Numbered from the stretch's first letter, positions 54,501 to 61,417 are shown. The stretch is DNA of 64,000 bases from Clostridia bacterium (GCA_910576205.1 CAJTHL010000011.1:1-64000), one strand, 5' to 3'. Notes: generated by a model not told the origin, from the sequence alone. Numbers and translations: made by a program.

Positions 54501-56307
54501 AGACTCCACCGCCATATCTGGTATCCGTGCTGTTATCCAAAAATCTTGTTCCGCTTATCTCTGTTACTCCATCGCCTATACGAACAGCGCCCCCATTTCC
54601 CACCGCACGATTCTTTGAAAAGACGGAATCTATTATAGTGAGAGTACCAATATTTGTCTTATGAGGACCCGAAAAAGCAACGGCCCCGCCCTCTTTTGCA
54701 CTTATATTTTCGGTAAATACACACGTGTCCAGATTCAAAGATACAGGGGCGCCGGTACTGCCAACCATAGTAATCGCCCCTCCGCCTACACGGTTAGAGT
54801 TTCCCAATTCATTTTTAATAAACTGGCAGTCCAAAAAAGAGCCGGAGGTGGGAGCACCGCTGCCCCATGCAAAAAACGCACCACTATTGACTCCCTTATT
54901 CCCCTCAAAAATACAGTTTTCTGCAGTCAGATTACCGCCTTTTAAGTAAATTGCACCGCCGTCTCTAGTGGCATTTCCGCCAGTAAGTCTTAAGTCCTTT
55001 AGAAATATAGCCGCTCCCGTACCGTTGCACTTGATAATACCGCCGTCTGCCACAGTTCCATTTCCCTTAAGCACACCGCCTTCTCCTCCGGTCAAAGACA
55101 GCTCCAGTTTTGCCTTTGTCAATGTAATCAACGGACTGTTACTCTTTCCTGTCCAGGTATGCCCGTTAATATCTATTGTAAACATTGTAGCATTTTTACA
55201 AGTTGTGGAGGAAATCGTAATACTCTCCCCCTCTATGTCCTGCTGCAGAACGATGGTCTCCTCATTCTTGACCGCCTTCACAGCCTCTGTCAGGGTTTTG
55301 TAGGACTTCTCCCCAATAGTCGCCACCCCGCCGCCTGCCAGCGTCACACTATAGTAGGAGAAATGGCCGGTTTCCATACTTACGTCCCCCCCATCCACAA
55401 AGGTGTCAATGGATTCCGCCACGTTTGCCTCTGTATCCAGGTGATGTATCTGTACGCCCTGCTCTTCGCCGTTTAATACCTGGCTGAAGGTCACTTTTAC
55501 CTCTTTCTGGGGCTGCACTTCGTTTCCGTCCTCGTCAAGAAGGCAGATATCGAAGATTCTCTGCTCCAGGACGATCTCTCCCTCTGTCTCGCCGGACAGC
55601 AGCCGGGAAGCCGCCTCAAATCCCTCGTCCCCTTCTTGAAGCTCCATTGCCCGCATGGTCAGCGTTCCTTCCGGGAATGCGTCCGCCGGGCCGGTCATGG
55701 TAATTACCAGGCCGTCGGAGAGCGTAACGCTGTATTCCACATCTCCCTCCGGTTCTGACGGCGTGGCCTCTGGCGCTTCTGAAGGCGTCGCCTCCTCTAC
55801 CTCCGACGGCGTGGCCTCTTCCTCTTTTTCTTCCGGAAGTTCCTTTTCTGTTTCCTCCTCCGGAATCACAGTATCCTCCGGTTTGCCAGTCTCCTCCGGA
55901 GCCTGCGTCCCGGGCATATCTGTCTCTTCCTCTGTTTCTACCAATGGCGTCTCCGCAACCTGGGTGTAGCATTCCTCTCCATGACTATGCTCCTCAAGGG
56001 TACATGTTAGGACAGACTCCGCCCCATAGCACTCCTCTGTATGGGTATGCTCCTCTGCGCTTTCCTCCAGGCCACAGGTAAGTAATGCCTGTTCCATAAA
56101 GCAGCCCTCAGCATGCACATGCTCTTCCTTCCCACAGCTAAGAGAAGCCTCTGCCTCCAGCGTATGAGCCGGAGTAACTGCCACATAGACTGTGGCGGAT
56201 ACAACCGCCGCGATCAGCACCATGGAAATTGCTGTTTTCTGCAAACGCTCCCGTCTGCTTCGTTCCTCAAAAAATTTTAACCACGTTTTTCGGATTAAAT
56301 CTTTCAC
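51547..56307 (-). CDS. Giant surface adhesin: Cys/His repeats, beta-helices, Cna-B domains
   Basis: A 1586-residue exported protein. N-terminal anchor/signal at about 24-48. Three Cys/His units (CGKEEHVHAEGCF, EEHTHTEECY, EEHSHGEECY) lie at about 57-115, then a Glu/Pro/Thr stalk with ATPSE repeats to about 205. Two right-handed beta-helix regions, at about 330-770 and 840-1220, show many GGAI/GGGI turns and resemble polymorphic autotransporter-type repeats. Two Cna-B-like domains start at SLTVNKVWED (near 1236) and VAVEKEWIDQ (near 1354), and a beta-sandwich starts near 1449. No LPxTG is found at the C-terminus (GSGWTGSQAVN). It follows the lepB gene after 37 bp. It is likely the main adhesive component of the operon. 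Confidence 0.85.
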   Translation of the reverse strand: MKDLIRKTWLKFFEERSRRERLQKTAISMVLIAAVVSATVYVAVTPAHTLEAEASLSCGKEEHVHAEGCFMEQALLTCGLEESAEEHTHTEECYGAESVLTCTLEEHSHGEECYTQVAETPLVETEEETDMPGTQAPEETGKPEDTVIPEEETEKELPEEKEEEATPSEVEEATPSEAPEATPSEPEGDVEYSVTLSDGLVITMTGPADAFPEGTLTMRAMELQEGDEGFEAASRLLSGETEGEIVLEQRIFDICLLDEDGNEVQPQKEVKVTFSQVLNGEEQGVQIHHLDTEANVAESIDTFVDGGDVSMETGHFSYYSVTLAGGGVATIGEKSYKTLTEAVKAVKNEETIVLQQDIEGESITISSTTCKNATMFTIDINGHTWTGKSNSPLITLTKAKLELSLTGGEGGVLKGNGTVADGGIIKCNGTGAAIFLKDLRLTGGNATRDGGAIYLKGGNLTAENCIFEGNKGVNSGAFFAWGSGAPTSGSFLDCQFIKNELGNSNRVGGGAITMVGSTGAPVSLNLDTCVFTENISAKEGGAVAFSGPHKTNIGTLTIIDSVFSKNRAVGNGGAVRIGDGVTEISGTRFLDNSTDTRYGGGVYIYPSSSYKSSVNIQDTLFKGNQAACGGAIGSSMGANQTLQISGVTAEENTASEAGGAIYDETSTTNTTFKITDCQILNNTAGYTAGGVFSKSRTVHITGESVIKENTAKGESDKDTIDYPKIIGGVYLNNTSPGSLKLEETSHVYKNKTQNENTIPNGKSAEIFLYAKKGVILEGVFEKLENESGGNTITDSGSDYTLMKYLPKKGAIDYYYYNDVMEPERIYLDPAETHTHDGNAFVAKTLEEAVARAEEKHAEAIYICSPVSIAAGDEENLNTEEAITFTRCDENRNYLFQVKSGDEVTFEKTRINGNLVEADAALVLVSSGATLNIKGDAAIKAGKNVNQEKDYGGGALRVSGTLNMSGGIIQGNQSSWSGGGIHGLNANLSLTGGSILENEVNGYGEGGGIYMSGGNLSITKGEGGSRTLIKGNTTTGMGGGISLKNNAKAKIYCADIINNSSKTLATQYACGGGINVWSGSSLEMKNLYVTDNSMLKKPTNGATQYSGAIYCCDTGSLAIFQMEGAFVADNNNSCDIHSVDNGKGTHAYVSGHVLGGSNANWSGKKETGPVTNKLELWGINRTFYAYSNPEAGARETARAIAGSDGVVMTGNWSYGYGSAIANNGRLVVGTEEMSLTVNKVWEDVNGNVITDTSKYEEVPENLRVYLMKSLNGAAPELATEFTDAETQLNRGNRWSHTWEKLGDSEAVKWSVEENKDDAAGFDMEISEQQLDTSWPDVVQKHYIVTITNKEKSEVNIAVEKEWIDQDNANNWRPESITAELWRNDDDKKPFKTGTLDAENDWFHTFEKLPKYDSAGTKYTYTVKEIPVENYTSEISEPQKGEKGTTYTITNTAYGKVQLKKTLDSYNETLGGAMFVFDVKATLENEVIFNDVFTTDFKAPGAQTIDIGNFPVGTEITVEEVYSGSSYQLSGSNKTQKLTIQLNAEGTGVVDVLAEYINTYNDKLVPGAGVRNHYERNGSGWTGSQAVN

Positions 56308-56344
56308 CGGAACACCTCCTTTTTGTTCTTTTCATGATTTATTT

Positions 56345-56929
56345 TTACTGGACCGGGCCTACGCTCTCAAAAGGCCAGACCCTGAATTTCAGTTTTCCTA
56401 TTATCTGTGCCTGGGACACACAGTCTATCCTGCTGCTACGGCTGTCCTCCGATACGCTTCTGTGATCTCCCATAACAAACACCTTTCCTTTGGGAACCTG
56501 GTAGGGAAGCTCAATATTGCATTCCCCAAAGGCTTTTTCCTCCAGATAGGGCTCCTGCAAAAGCACGCCGTCTATATATACGTCCCCGTCACTGTTCATA
56601 TCAATCCATTCTTCCGACAGGCCTATCACCCGCTTTACCAGTATCTTGTCGCTGTGATAAAATGCCACCATATCGCCCCTTGTAAATTCCGCCCCCCGCA
56701 TGGAGATCACAATGTCTCCTTTTCGCAGGGTGGGAGACATGCTGGTTCCGTTTACCTGGAGAACTGGCAGCATCATATCCGCCACAAGAGCCAGGGCACA
56801 GCCGATGACAATCAATATGCCGGCCATTTTTCCAAGCTCTCCCCGGTATTGCCTTTTCCGGTTTTCCCTTTCTAATTCTGCTTCCAGCTGGGTAAGGGCC
56901 GGTATTTCAATTCTCTTCTTTTCCTTCAT
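56345..56929 (-). CDS. lepB: Signal peptidase I (bacterial Ser-Lys type)
   Basis: A 194-residue membrane peptidase. The ATG at 56929 (AGGAG four bases upstream) is preferred over the longer frame from 57004, which adds only a basic tail. A coiled N-terminal segment is followed by one membrane helix (about 37-58) and the catalytic pair: Ser in NGTSMSPTL near 65 and Lys in DKILVKRVIGL near 98, then KVFVMGDHRSVSEDSR. It overlaps the coiled-coil gene by 23 bp. It may process the adhesin, while SipW handles the TasA-like proteins. Confidence 0.92.
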   Translation of the reverse strand: MKEKKRIEIPALTQLEAELERENRKRQYRGELGKMAGILIVIGCALALVADMMLPVLQVNGTSMSPTLRKGDIVISMRGAEFTRGDMVAFYHSDKILVKRVIGLSEEWIDMNSDGDVYIDGVLLQEPYLEEKAFGECNIELPYQVPKGKVFVMGDHRSVSEDSRSSRIDCVSQAQIIGKLKFRVWPFESVGPVQ

Positions 56930-57287
56930 ACCGCTCCTCTGTATTCTCCTGCCGGAGCCGGATATTATAGAGATACTGATCTGCCGCCTTCTGGGCCATC
57001 TCAAAAACCCCGTTTAACCGCAGGGCTGCCTCCGCGATAGATCCCGCCTTCTCAAGCTCGATTTCCCTTTTTGTGCGTTCCGCCTGCAGGGTGTCCACCA
57101 GCTCATGAATGCGGGCGTCTTTCTGGTCCAGACGCTTCCGCAGACGTTCATAATTTTGTTCCAGCTCCCTAAGCTGTTCCGTGGTTTCCGCCAGTTCCTG
57201 CTTTGTATCCCCGGTCTCCCTTACCTGTACGACCAGCATCTGAAGCAGCTCCCGCCGACTAAGTTTTCGTAGTTCCTTGTCCGTCAT
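56907..57287 (-). CDS. Coiled-coil protein of the SipW operon
   Basis: A 126-residue soluble protein. Residues about 25-85 are a continuous coiled coil, and the end (AGSIAEAALRLNGVFEMAQKAADQYL) is a conserved-looking helical segment that I recall from similar SipW/LepB loci in Lachnospiraceae. It overlaps lepB and follows the 124-residue gene by 48 bp. No catalytic motif is visible; a scaffold role is possible. Confidence 0.75.
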   Translation of the reverse strand: MTDKELRKLSRRELLQMLVVQVRETGDTKQELAETTEQLRELEQNYERLRKRLDQKDARIHELVDTLQAERTKREIELEKAGSIAEAALRLNGVFEMAQKAADQYLYNIRLRQENTEERYEGKEEN

Positions 57288-57335
57288 GGCGCTTTGCTCT
57301 CCTCCGTGTTTCGTTGTACTGACCGGAACATTCTT

Positions 57336-57710
57336 TTATTCTGCGAGTATCTCATCTATAAGCTGAAGCAGCTCTATAGCGCTGTGAAATATGGCTTCCT
57401 GGTTTTCGTTCTGCCATATCAGCCTTCCCTGCCAGGTATAATGCTCCCGGAACAGGATCTGGATACGGAATATAACAGCATTCTCACTGCCGTCGCTCTC
57501 CGAAAGAATCAAAGGGAGGGGATAATTGGGGCAGGTCTCCATATCCAGCAGGCTGTTTAAGAGCAGAACCATCTGGGACAGGCTCTGTAACTCCTCCTTT
57601 TTGTCCAGGCGTGGATGCTGTAGAAAACCGTCTATTATGCCGTTTTTATAAGATCTGACCGTGAGCACCGCCTCCCTGCTGTTACAGGGAAGCATTCTCC
57701 CTTGAAGCAC
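57336..57710 (-). CDS. Hypothetical protein of the SipW operon, 124 residues
   Basis: No family is recognised. It is a compact mixed alpha/beta protein with Trp and Glu-rich strands (FREHYTWQGRLIWQNENQEAIFH), no signal and no membrane helix, so it is cytosolic. It lies between the BTAD activator and the coiled-coil gene. The 122-bp gap before it holds a 15-bp palindrome and an 8-bp inverted repeat, and may contain an internal promoter. A role in regulation or assembly is inferred only from position. Confidence 0.65.
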   Translation of the reverse strand: MLQGRMLPCNSREAVLTVRSYKNGIIDGFLQHPRLDKKEELQSLSQMVLLLNSLLDMETCPNYPLPLILSESDGSENAVIFRIQILFREHYTWQGRLIWQNENQEAIFHSAIELLQLIDEILAE

Positions 57711-57748
57711 ACTTCCACCACCCTTCTACTCTGCTATACAGCCTTACC

Positions 57749-57791
57749 ATAACAGAATGTTGTTAGCAGTCTGTTATTTTTCCCGGAAAAA
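57749..57791. promoter_or_regulatory. Paired palindromes upstream of the 124-residue gene
   Basis: ATAACAGA (57749-57756) and TCTGTTAT (57770-57777) form one 8-bp inverted repeat. The 15-bp palindrome 57777-57791 (TTTTTCC-C-GGAAAAA) abuts it. Neither has a terminator-like T-run on the minus strand, so they look like operator sites inside the operon. Confidence 0.4.
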
Positions 57792-57832
57792 GGGTCCCGA
57801 TTTATATATCTTAAAAAATCACTGACAGCGTG

Positions 57833-59020
57833 TCATAATGGGATATCCGAAGAATATTTCTTTCCGGAAGGCAGCGCGGCAATGCGATAGGTAATGTCTG
57901 CCTTGGAATGACGGTAAGCCATATGAAAAGCACGGTCTATCCGGCTCATAACAAGCCGGGTGTTTTCCTCATCGGCTCCCGTAAGCATAAGAATGTAAGC
58001 TCCTGTTTCCAGCCTGGCCACTGGGTCGCCGGTTCTAAGGCTTTCCAGAAGAATGCGCTCCAGTCTCCGCATATCCGTGACCGGAACCGCTCCTTTGCCC
58101 AGACTGACAATAGCAAGCGTGGATGTCTGCTCTGTGCGTTCCAGATGCCGCCTTTCCAGGGCAACAATATTCTGAAATATTTCAAAAGTGCAGAAAAACG
58201 CCCGCCGGTCCAGCTCCCCCTCACACATCCGTTTAAGAACCTCGGTACTTTCCATCCCCTTCTGACAGAGCCCCACAGCCAGCACATAGAGGCGTTCTAC
58301 CCTGTTTGCCGGCGATATCCCAAATTCCCGGTGCATTTTATCCCGGAAAGCTTCGTATTTTTCAATCGCCTGCTCCGGCTGGCCCAAAGCAATCAATGCC
58401 CGCATCTGGTAAATGATAAAATCTTCCTCGGCAAAATCAATCTGATACCCCTGTCCGCAGATATTTAAGACCTCTATCCACTTTTCCTCCCTGGCCAGTA
58501 AAGGCAGGACTTCCCTGCACATATCCAGGTACAGTGCCCGGTAATACTGCCTTAATACCAGGGCCCATTCGCTGTCATTGGCGGAAAGGAAATCCCCTTT
58601 ATACAAAGAGACAGCCAAAAGGAGAAGCCTTACATGCTCCTGTCCCTGTATTTTTCTGGCTTCCAGACAGGCCGTCTCAAACCGTTCCGTATCCAGTTCA
58701 AGAGGAATATCCGCATTCCAGACATAACATCCCGGAAGGGTCTGCAAGAGATCCTCCTGCTCCGGAAACATGGTTCTCAGCAGAAGGCGGACCTTGAATA
58801 CCATATGACGAAGCGCATTTGCCGGGTCGCTGCTCTTCTCCGCCCAGAATTTTCCAATCAGTTCCTCCGAAGAAATACTTCGCCCATGATTCACAATGAG
58901 ATACTGTAAAAAAGAGAGAACCTTCTTTCCTGCCTTTGGGGGCGTTCCGCCTTTTTCCTCCGGCAAGGCATAGGAAAACGTGCCCAGCAGTTCAAAATAC
59001 AGGGGTTTCCTTTCATTCAC
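57833..59020 (-). CDS. BTAD-type (SARP-like) transcriptional activator
   Basis: A 395-residue regulator. Residues about 5-100 form an OmpR-like winged helix (AGKKVLSFLQYLIVNHGRSISSEELI, then NALRHMVFKVRLLLR), and 105-250 form the bacterial transcriptional activator (BTAD) TPR-like domain. From about 290 the sequence resembles a worn GGDEF-like fold (TSTLAIVSLGK, later AYILMLTGADEENTRLVMSRIDRAF), without the GGDEF signature. It overlaps the AP2 gene by eight bases. It probably activates the surface operon; the order AP2, BTAD, secretion genes supports this. Confidence 0.85.
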   Translation of the reverse strand: MNERKPLYFELLGTFSYALPEEKGGTPPKAGKKVLSFLQYLIVNHGRSISSEELIGKFWAEKSSDPANALRHMVFKVRLLLRTMFPEQEDLLQTLPGCYVWNADIPLELDTERFETACLEARKIQGQEHVRLLLLAVSLYKGDFLSANDSEWALVLRQYYRALYLDMCREVLPLLAREEKWIEVLNICGQGYQIDFAEEDFIIYQMRALIALGQPEQAIEKYEAFRDKMHREFGISPANRVERLYVLAVGLCQKGMESTEVLKRMCEGELDRRAFFCTFEIFQNIVALERRHLERTEQTSTLAIVSLGKGAVPVTDMRRLERILLESLRTGDPVARLETGAYILMLTGADEENTRLVMSRIDRAFHMAYRHSKADITYRIAALPSGKKYSSDIPL

Positions 59021-59828
59021 TGTCCGTCACCTCAACCTGTTCCAGAAATTTGTCGTAGATTTCCTCGCCCCGCTGCCTGGCTTTTACCGCATCCATCAGT
59101 CGGCCAAAGGCGCCCAGATACCGGGTCTTTCCCTGGAATGTAATCTGGGCTATCCACAATTTCCTTTTTTTATTAAAATATACCCCGTTATATCCGCTGG
59201 TATTGGATTTAATCAGACGTCCGCTTTTTATAGCCTTCAGCTTTGTGACGGAGGTTCCCTCTGTCAGACCCAGGCTGTCTCTGTAGACTATGGAGCGGAG
59301 GCAGCCGCAGCTCTTTGTCTTTCCCGATTGAAGCCGCGTCTGGCCCACAACCGTTTCCTGCCCGCAGACGCACCGACATTTCCATTGATGCTCTCCTACA
59401 GATTTTCCGGCATATTCCACGACTGTCAACCAGCCGAATTTTTTCCCTGTAAAATTTTTCACCGGTGGACGACTTAGGCAGCCGCAGCTTTTTCTGTAGC
59501 CTGCCGTCAGCTGTCCCAGCTCTGCACACACCTCATTTCCGCAATCGCACCTGCAGACCCAGACGGTGCTTCCCCGCCTGCCCCGCTCTTTTGTCGGTCT
59601 AAGTGCCGTCAATTTCCCAAAATGCATTCCCGAAATGTCGCGCTGTCCCGGCCCTACCACAGTACCGCACCCACAATCCTGCACGCTCTCCCTCTGGAGA
59701 CAGCGGGTGTCCAGGAAAATCCCGCCTCCGCACTCACAGCTGCATTTCCAGATTATGTATCCTGCCTTTCTCTGATCTGTCGCCTCTACCACAGTCAGCT
59801 TTCCGACCCTGGTTCCAATCCCTATCAC
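59013..59828 (-). CDS. AP2-domain DNA-binding protein with three zinc-ribbon-like repeats
   Basis: About 271 residues. The GTG at 59828 is chosen because AGGAG lies seven bases upstream; the frame stays open to 59882 (TTG). Three repeats share the pattern GKLT-x-W-C-x-CG-x(n)-L-x2-G-x3-SCGC: CSCECGG/CGCG, CRCDCGN/SCGCL and CRCVCGQ/SCGCL, each able to bind zinc. The C-terminal part (SGYNGVYFNKKRKLWIAQI) is an AP2-type DNA-binding domain of the kind found with HNH nucleases, but no HNH motif is present. It is the first gene of the surface operon and faces the recombinase, about 50 bp from the left recombination site. Confidence 0.8.
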   Translation of the reverse strand: MIGIGTRVGKLTVVEATDQRKAGYIIWKCSCECGGGIFLDTRCLQRESVQDCGCGTVVGPGQRDISGMHFGKLTALRPTKERGRRGSTVWVCRCDCGNEVCAELGQLTAGYRKSCGCLSRPPVKNFTGKKFGWLTVVEYAGKSVGEHQWKCRCVCGQETVVGQTRLQSGKTKSCGCLRSIVYRDSLGLTEGTSVTKLKAIKSGRLIKSNTSGYNGVYFNKKRKLWIAQITFQGKTRYLGAFGRLMDAVKARQRGEEIYDKFLEQVEVTDSE

Positions 59829-59872
59829 CCGGCAACTCCTGCCTCTCACGTTTCCTGCAGGTATATCCGCGT

Positions 59873-59901
59873 AATGACGCAAAGGTTTATATTCTGCGAC
59901 A
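59873..59901 (-). repeat. Left recombination-type site of the invertible segment
   Basis: On the minus strand: arm TGTCGCAGAA (59901-59892), spacer TATAAAC (59891-59885), arm CTTTGCGTCA (59884-59875) plus TT. The first 17 bases are identical to the right site in opposite orientation, and 26 of 29 match overall. The arms are imperfect inverted repeats, as in tyrosine recombinase core sites. Confidence 0.8.
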
Positions 59902-59921
59902 CTTTTTTAAATTCATAACAA

Positions 59922-60929
59922 TCAGACAGCAATTTTCAAGCGGCTCATATTTTGGCGTTTCTGTTCCAGATTGGGATGAACATATTGATTCAGTGTGACA
60001 CTGATATTAGAATGCCCCAGAATCTCGCTTAGGGTTTTTACGTCAAATCCCACTTCCATACAGCGGGTGGCAAAGGTATGCCGCAAGGTATGAAAATGAA
60101 CCTCCTGGATCTGGCATTTCTCCGTATACTCTTTTAAACGGCGCTGAAGCTTCCTTGGCTCCATGCAGCAGTGGGTTCCCGTCAAGATAAATGCCATGGG
60201 ATCCATGGGGTCAAACCGCGCAAACAGGGCGTTAAGATCCGGCATAAGGGGAATGACCCTCTGTGAGCTGTCGGTTTTCGGACTTCCTATGACAAGCTCC
60301 GTTTTTCCATAGTTTCCGGCATCCGGATTCTGAATCCTCTGGACCGTCTGACAGATAGAGAGCGTGCCGGCCGGCCGGGAAATGTCGCTCCATCTCAGCG
60401 CACAGACCTCGCCGATGCGAAGCCCGGTGCGCAAAGCCAGATAAACCCCGAATTTACAAAGATCCATTTCATTTACCAGAAAGCGCATCAGCTTTGCCTC
60501 CTCCTCCCTGCTTAAAACCCGCACCGTTTTTTTCTGATCTTTCGGATAAATGATTTCAAGCCTGGAAAGCTGCTGTCCGCTCCGCTTTTCCGCATATAGA
60601 AAGATTGTATGAAACAATACCAGAATATTCCGGGCAGTTTTTGCCGATAACTTTTTCTGACACAGTAAAAGCCGGGTAAAACTGTCCACATCCTCCGGGG
60701 TGATCTCAGATAACATTCTTTCACCGAAAAAGGGCTTAATATGGTTTTCCATATCCGCCTTATATCTGGCGCTGCTGGATGCTTTCAGTCGTATTCTGTT
60801 TGCAATAATCCAGCTATCGCAGTACCAGGCAAAAGAATCCTTTTGTACATCTCTCTTTTCTGCCATACCTTCCGTTGTCTGAGGAAAGCAACTGTTTGTC
60901 TGTAACAATTTCTGTTCTGCACATGTCAT
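59922..60929 (-). CDS. Tyrosine recombinase (phage-integrase family)
   Basis: A 335-residue site-specific recombinase. An N-terminal SAM-like core-binding domain (about 28-115) is followed by the catalytic domain with Arg in ALRTGLRIGEV, the HTLRHTFATR box, the second His in ILGHSNISVTLNQYVHP and its Tyr nucleophile. It ends 20 bp inside the left recombination-type site and lies wholly within the invertible segment, so it is the likely enzyme for inversion. GGAGG lies ten bases before the ATG at 60929. No excisionase or other mobile-element genes accompany it, which argues against a simple integrated element. Confidence 0.92.
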   Translation of the reverse strand: MTCAEQKLLQTNSCFPQTTEGMAEKRDVQKDSFAWYCDSWIIANRIRLKASSSARYKADMENHIKPFFGERMLSEITPEDVDSFTRLLLCQKKLSAKTARNILVLFHTIFLYAEKRSGQQLSRLEIIYPKDQKKTVRVLSREEEAKLMRFLVNEMDLCKFGVYLALRTGLRIGEVCALRWSDISRPAGTLSICQTVQRIQNPDAGNYGKTELVIGSPKTDSSQRVIPLMPDLNALFARFDPMDPMAFILTGTHCCMEPRKLQRRLKEYTEKCQIQEVHFHTLRHTFATRCMEVGFDVKTLSEILGHSNISVTLNQYVHPNLEQKRQNMSRLKIAV

Positions 60930-60958
60930 AATGGCTACACCTCCGTTTTTCCTATTTA

Positions 60959-60976
60959 TCGGACTATCCTGTCCGA
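60959..60976. promoter_or_regulatory. Palindrome in the recombinase leader
   Basis: TCGGAC-TATCCT-GTCCGA is a perfect 6-bp inverted repeat, 30 bp before the recombinase start. It may be a regulator site or a leader hairpin that controls recombinase levels. Confidence 0.4.
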
Positions 60977-61031
60977 TGAAAATAAGTTTACCGGAAGATA
61001 ATCGCTATTATTCAAAAAAATCGAAAATTAG

Positions 61032-61060
61032 TTGCGAATTGTGGAAGATGAGAGTATAAT
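61032..61060 (+). promoter_or_regulatory. Outward sigma-A promoter inside the invertible segment
   Basis: TTGCGA (61032-61037), exactly 17 bp, TATAAT (61055-61060). Transcription would start near 61067, about 20 bp before the right site, and run into its hairpin. Nothing in this orientation needs such a promoter, which supports the switch model. Confidence 0.78.
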
Positions 61061-61087
61061 AAAATTAATAGCAGGCTTAAACGGTCA

Positions 61088-61116
61088 TGTCGCAGAATAT
61101 AAACTTCTGCGACATT
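61088..61116 (+). repeat. Right recombination-type site of the invertible segment
   Basis: Arm TGTCGCAGAA (61088-61097), spacer TATAAAC (61098-61104), arm TTCTGCGACA (61105-61114) plus TT. The arms are perfect 10-bp inverted repeats. The spacer is asymmetric and identical to that of the left site, which runs the other way. Confidence 0.82.
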
Positions 61117-61120
61117 TTTT
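61088..61120 (+). terminator. Terminator formed by the right site
   Basis: The 10-bp stem of the right site with its 7-nt loop is followed by six T, giving a textbook intrinsic terminator 28 bp after the -10 box. The left-hand half-site lacks both the perfect stem and the T-run, so it should not stop transcription after inversion. Confidence 0.8.
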
Positions 61121-61153
61121 GACTTTTCTTTCCGTCCCTGCTATGATGAAACT

Positions 61154-61417
61154 ATGAATTACACCTATATCCTGGAGTGCGGCGACGGCTCCCTCTACAC
61201 TGGCTGGACAAATCAGCTGGAAAAACGCGTAAAACAACATAAAGCAGGCAGAGGCGCCAAATACACACGGACGCATCTGCCTGTAAAGCTTGTCTATTTT
61301 GAGTGTTTCCCCACAAAGGAGGAAGCCATGAGCCGGGAGTGGGCCATCAAGCAGCTCTCCCGGCAGGATAAACTAAAACTCATTGCCGGGAATCCTGTTA
61401 ACGAGGATCCCTACTGA
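61154..61417 (+). CDS. GIY-YIG domain protein (UPF0213 type)
   Basis: An 87-residue small protein of the GIY-YIG nuclease superfamily: the two-strand motif YTYILECGDGSLYTGWT, the Arg of LEKRVKQHKAGRGAKYTR and the Glu of SREWAIKQ. Short stand-alone members are common and may act in DNA repair; the role is not established. It overlaps the end of spoIIQ by seven bases on the opposite strand. It lies just beyond the terminator of the invertible segment, so its own promoter must be between about 61117 and 61150, where TTGACT at 61119 is a weak candidate. Confidence 0.88.
   Translation: MNYTYILECGDGSLYTGWTNQLEKRVKQHKAGRGAKYTRTHLPVKLVYFECFPTKEEAMSREWAIKQLSRQDKLKLIAGNPVNEDPY

Larger units (their letters stand above)
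59873..61116. mobile_element. Putative invertible promoter segment with its own recombinase
   Basis: The two sites (59873-59901 and 61088-61116) are inverted relative to each other and bracket a tyrosine recombinase gene and an outward promoter (61032-61060, plus strand). As read, the promoter faces the terminator formed by the right site, away from the surface operon (off). After crossover in the 7-bp spacer it would face the AP2 gene, with a leader of about 90 nt and no strong terminator (on). Inversion is inferred from site architecture, not observed. Confidence 0.72.

Noticed and set aside
52600..55300. Repetitive codons in the adhesin as a CRISPR or tandem DNA repeat
   Set aside because: The repeats are protein-level beta-helix turns (GGAI/GGGI) with variable spacing and no conserved DNA unit or spacer.
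59873..61116. The flanking repeats as attL/attR of an integrated element
   Set aside because: Ends of an integrated element should be direct repeats; these are inverted, and only a recombinase and a promoter lie between them, so inversion fits better than excision.
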